Source of the DNA: Arthrobacter sp. M2012083 | GTDB taxonomy: Bacteria; Actinomycetota; Actinomycetes; Actinomycetales; Micrococcaceae | Assembly: GCF_000281065.1 (NCBI RefSeq) | Contig: NZ_AKKK01000006.1 | Coordinates: 1 to 64,000, forward strand | Reading direction: 5' to 3' | DNA length: 64,000 nucleotides | Shown: positions 61,222-64,000 of the stretch, in pieces | Layout of the letters: each line of letters starts with the position of its first letter | Numbering within the stretch: the first letter of the stretch is position 1 | The notes under the pieces: generated by a model | The model's database searches: none | What the model was told of the DNA's origin: nothing | Seen by the model: the letters and a program-made list of their open reading frames with translations, nothing else | Translations under genes and position numbers: made by a program

Positions 61222-64000
61222 CTAGGCGATGATCTTCATGGCCTGCCAACCGGTGCCGAGGCTGATGGGCGGCACGGTGCTGAAAACTCCGCTGCCTGTG
61301 CCGGGATAGAGCCACAGGGTGTCTGCGATGCGGCCTATGACGTCGTTGCTGCCATCGCCGTTGAGGTCGCGGGGCCCGGCCATCGATGTTCGGTTGTCCC
61401 AACCCGTGGAGATTTGCTTCCATGGGAGCCATCCGCGGGTTCCGTTTCCGGGGTACAGCCACAGGGCGCCCGTGTCCGAGCGTCGCGCCAGCACGTCTCC
61501 CTTACCATCTCCATTAAAGTCCCCCGTGCTGAAGATTGCATTCATAACATTCCAGCCGGATCCAATGGTGACCGGTGTCCGCTGACCACCTGTTCCGTTG
61601 CCTTCGTAGAGCCGCAACTCTCCTGAGCTGAGCCGGCCAATGAAGTCCGGAATGCCGTCGCCACTGAAGTCTCCAGGGGAGAACAGCTGGCTCATGGTGC
61701 TCCAGCCGGTACTGACCTGTACCCGTGCTCCGAAGCTGCCTGCACCGTCACCCGGGTAGAACCACAGGACGTCACCGGCACGGGCAAGCAAGTCAGGTTT
61801 GCCATCCCTGTTGAAGTCGCCGGGGGTGATGGTGTCAGTCACCGTGGACCAGGCAGGTGCCGGCAGGGCTACTTGCCGGGGCAAAAGGCCCCCTGCGCCG
61901 TCCCCTGGGTAGAGATACAAATTGCCGGCGGTGTCGGAGGCCAGGACATCGGCTTTACCGTCGCCGTTGTAGTCATGGGCCGACGGCGGTCCGGCTGCGG
62001 GCACGGTGTAGGTCTGTGTGCCCACAGCCGAGGTGTTACCGGCCGTGTCCACCCCGATGTACTTGAGGACAAGGTTGGAAGTCCCCATGACAATCGGAGC
62101 CGAGTACTTGATGTTCGTGGCTGATTCCGTTGCCGTGGGGGTGCTGCCATCGGTGGTGTAGTAGATGGCCGCTCCGGGTTCATTGGCGGAGAGGGTGATG
62201 GTGGCCCCATTGGCCAACGCGCGGCTGGTGGGGTTGGCTGTGACCACGGGAGCCGTGGTGTCCGGCGGAACAGTGTACGTCTGGGTGACCACGTCCGAGA
62301 CATTCCCCGCAGGATCCGTGGCAAAGTACTTCAGCGTCATGGGAGCCGTGCCGGGGAACGCTATCGGCGTGGAGTACACCTGTCCGGCCGTCAACGGGTC
62401 GGTACCATCGGTGGTGTATTTGATCACCGAGTTCGCTTCGTTGACCGTGAGGGTGATGGTGGTGCCGGGAGCGTAGGCGCCGCCCGCCGGGTTCGCCGTT
62501 ACCACCGGCTTAGTCACATCCGGGCCGGTGGAGTATGTCTGGGTGACCACGGCGGAGGGATTGTTCGCGGAGTCCACCGCGAAGTACTTCAGGGTCAGCG
62601 GGCCGTTCACAGTGATGGGGGTGGCGTATTTGCTGCTGGCCACTGTGGGCGTCGACCCGTCCACTGTGTAGTAGATCGTAGCTGGCTCATTTGCGGTCAG
62701 CGTGACCTTTTGCCCGATGTCGTAGGTGCCGCCCGCGGGTGTGGCTGTTACCACGGGGGCAACAATATCAGCGGTGATGTGAGCCTCGAACTCCGCCAAG
62801 CCAACGTTCGTGGTGGAACCGCTGACGGAGCTGATGTTGAAGCGCACTGAACTGACGGTCCTGGCAGGAAAATTCACTGTCAGGCCGGAGCCATTGTTTG
62901 GCAGGGCAGCAACCGGGACAGTGCTGCCATCCGAAAAGACGAGATTGCCGCCCGTGACATGATCGCTGGTGATCGGTCGATCAAAGAGCGTCACCGCATT
63001 GATGGTCTTGGCCGGCGAGAAGCTGTATTGGAGCCAGCTGCCAGCTCTGCCTCCATTGGTGACCCACTCCCGGTTGGCATCCATGGGGGTGCCCCAGGCA
63101 TATCCGTCCCGCGCTTTCTCCGGACTTTGTGCCGAGGCCCTCTGAGAGGATGCTGAGACGGTGGTACCTGCCGATTTAGCCGCGTTCCCGGTCCACTCGA
63201 TGGCCGTAATGTACTGCCGTTTGAGCCAGTCGCTGTAGGGCGTGTCCGGACAGATGGCGCCGCAGAGGAACTCATCGAATTCGGCAAAGTGCCTGAAGGT
63301 GTTGACCTTGCTGGTGAGTTCGGCGCCCGTGACGTTTTGTGCGTACTCGTCGATGACATAGGCATCATAGGCGGACGAGGTATGCGGTCCGGTGTAAGCA
63401 CGAGTGGCCAACTGCCCGAATTTTGCCGCAGCCCAGTGGTCGCTGTGGTCATAGGGGGTGGTGAAATTGCCGGTCCAGTCCTGGGTGCGGAACGTGGTGG
63501 GTTTGTAGTTGGCTACCAGCCTGTTCAACACGGTCTGCAACAGCGATTTTGAATAGGTGGCGGAACCGTCCACGGGCCGAATTGAAGAAATGCGTCCGTC
63601 CCACAACTTCAGGATGCTCTGGCCATTGAAACGGGTGCTGCCATTGCCATTGGGAAAGCCGTCCGGAAGCCTCAGGAAAACCACTGAGATATTCGGCGCC
63701 GCGTTGAGCGTGTGGACAGTCACCGGACGCTCGGGTACACCGGCGTCCGAAGCCGTCCATGCATTGGCGACCCCCGCCATCAAGGCGTAGCTTGACCGGA
63801 TCCCGGCTTCGAGGCCGGCCCAATAGGACTGCCCTTCTCCGGCGTCACCCGCAGTGAGGTAGATCGTCTGGACGCAGCGCTTTGCTTGGACATCCCGCAT
63901 GAAATCGGGACTGATGAAGATCAGGTCATCATCGGTATGGGCCACGATTTGCTGGGCACCGCCGGTCCCGGGACAAGGAGGTACGGCTGCCGATGCGGGC
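61222..64000 (-). CDS. Secreted modular PIG-L deacetylase with repeats, 5' end outside window
   Basis: At least 926 residues in this window; the frame stays open to the edge, so the N-terminus (and presumably a signal peptide) is missing. A GTG at 63945 is internal. Domain order: PIG-L metal-dependent deacetylase (AHTDDDLIFISPD metal motif; HSDHW), a discoidin/F5-8C-like carbohydrate-binding region (about 255-390 from the GTG), three Chitobiase-C-like repeats (397-474, 479-560, 565-649), and five FG-GAP/VCBS calcium-binding units (658-900, DxNxDGxxD). PIG-L proteins remove N-acetyl groups from sugars; here with wall- or glycan-binding modules. The target glycan is unknown. Convergent with sucCD. 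Confidence 0.88.
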   Translation of the reverse strand, partial: PASAAVPPCPGTGGAQQIVAHTDDDLIFISPDFMRDVQAKRCVQTIYLTAGDAGEGQSYWAGLEAGIRSSYALMAGVANAWTASDAGVPERPVTVHTLNAAPNISVVFLRLPDGFPNGNGSTRFNGQSILKLWDGRISSIRPVDGSATYSKSLLQTVLNRLVANYKPTTFRTQDWTGNFTTPYDHSDHWAAAKFGQLATRAYTGPHTSSAYDAYVIDEYAQNVTGAELTSKVNTFRHFAEFDEFLCGAICPDTPYSDWLKRQYITAIEWTGNAAKSAGTTVSASSQRASAQSPEKARDGYAWGTPMDANREWVTNGGRAGSWLQYSFSPAKTINAVTLFDRPITSDHVTGGNLVFSDGSTVPVAALPNNGSGLTVNFPARTVSSVRFNISSVSGSTTNVGLAEFEAHITADIVAPVVTATPAGGTYDIGQKVTLTANEPATIYYTVDGSTPTVASSKYATPITVNGPLTLKYFAVDSANNPSAVVTQTYSTGPDVTKPVVTANPAGGAYAPGTTITLTVNEANSVIKYTTDGTDPLTAGQVYSTPIAFPGTAPMTLKYFATDPAGNVSDVVTQTYTVPPDTTAPVVTANPTSRALANGATITLSANEPGAAIYYTTDGSTPTATESATNIKYSAPIVMGTSNLVLKYIGVDTAGNTSAVGTQTYTVPAAGPPSAHDYNGDGKADVLASDTAGNLYLYPGDGAGGLLPRQVALPAPAWSTVTDTITPGDFNRDGKPDLLARAGDVLWFYPGDGAGSFGARVQVSTGWSTMSQLFSPGDFSGDGIPDFIGRLSSGELRLYEGNGTGGQRTPVTIGSGWNVMNAIFSTGDFNGDGKGDVLARRSDTGALWLYPGNGTRGWLPWKQISTGWDNRTSMAGPRDLNGDGSNDVIGRIADTLWLYPGTGSGVFSTVPPISLGTGWQAMKIIA
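61246..61974 (-). repeat. Five FG-GAP/VCBS-type units in the PIG-L protein
   Basis: About 50-residue units, each with a Ca2+ loop: DYNGDGKAD, DFNRDGKPD, DFSGDGIPD, DFNGDGKGD, DLNGDGSND, followed by LxLYPGxGxG. Together they would form part of a beta-propeller. Confidence 0.85.
61999..62757 (-). repeat. Three chitobiase-C-like units in the PIG-L protein
   Basis: About 80-residue units with TLTANEPATIYYTVDGSTPT-type cores (also VKYTTDGTDPLT and IYYTTDGSTPTAT) and LKYFAVDSAGN-type ends. DNA identity among the copies makes this stretch prone to recombination. Confidence 0.85.

Noticed and set aside
61999..62757. Repeats considered as a CRISPR-like or satellite array
   Set aside because: They encode in-frame chitobiase-C-like protein modules with irregular DNA identity and no spacers.

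Overview
The window is chromosomal DNA from a high-GC actinobacterium, most likely Arthrobacter or a close Micrococcaceae relative such as Paenarthrobacter. The evidence is a GC-rich, NNC/NNG-biased codon usage, many GTG/TTG starts, many candidate leaderless starts (TANNNT 6-7 nt before the start codon), and actinobacterial marker families: DUF3263, DUF3027, LytR_C, bacterial XPB helicase with its partner, an IdeR/DtxR orthologue, WXG100, and c-di-AMP riboswitches on cell-wall hydrolases. I see no insertion sequence, prophage or CRISPR array. There is one tRNA, tRNA-Arg(CCT).

Layout. 1-5.9 kb: 3' part of L-serine dehydratase with deviant codon use, a NUC1-type nuclease, then two FemAB peptidoglycan-bridge transferases followed by a ThrE-type threonine/serine exporter. 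5.9-9.1 kb: siderophore-interacting flavoprotein under an IdeR box, uracil-DNA glycosylase, DUF3263 protein, LytR_C protein, cold-shock protein. 9.2-12.3 kb: groEL behind two tandem CIRCE operators, then an RNase HI fused to a DUF4440-like domain. 12.4-16.8 kb: orphan WXG100 protein, a histidine kinase/response regulator pair, and the divergent lysE/lysG pair. 16.9-24.4 kb: membrane-anchored multicopper oxidase and partner, then the XPB helicase pair. 24.6-29.1 kb: CSD protein, DUF3027, MFS transporter, serC and dtxR/ideR.

29.3-32.4 kb holds three consecutive exported cell-wall hydrolases (M23, NlpC/P60, NlpC/P60-like). The first two each sit directly behind a ydaO-type c-di-AMP riboswitch. 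32.7-38.8 kb: HNH nuclease, then a molybdenum cofactor and oxidoreductase block (mobA, moeA, FdhF/YdeP-type oxidoreductase, fdhD). 39-46.2 kb: GH38 alpha-mannosidase, then a polar amino-acid ABC importer whose operon ends in two unrecognised membrane-anchored helical proteins.

46.4-51.7 kb: an HTH protein coupled to a membrane protein, divergent from an ABC-F ATPase and an ABC exporter. The ABC-F gene is preceded by a strong intrinsic terminator overlapping a possible 4-codon leader ORF, which is the layout expected for attenuation. 51.7-55.4 kb: Nudix, DUF6314, tRNA-Arg, DUF998, a lipoprotein/membrane protein pair and an inositol-phosphatase family enzyme. 55.5-61.1 kb: pcrA, a lipoprotein, and sucCD ending in a 23-bp terminator stem. 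The window closes inside a large secreted PIG-L deacetylase with chitobiase-C-like and FG-GAP repeats.

Connections across the window. The IdeR/DtxR orthologue at 28.4 kb is the natural regulator of the siderophore reductase at 6 kb. FemAB transferases, c-di-AMP-controlled hydrolases and the LytR_C protein all bear on cell-wall remodelling. The best candidates for something little described are the ABC-F leader, the paired c-di-AMP riboswitches with almost no room for a terminator platform, and the ABC importer operon with its two helical proteins.
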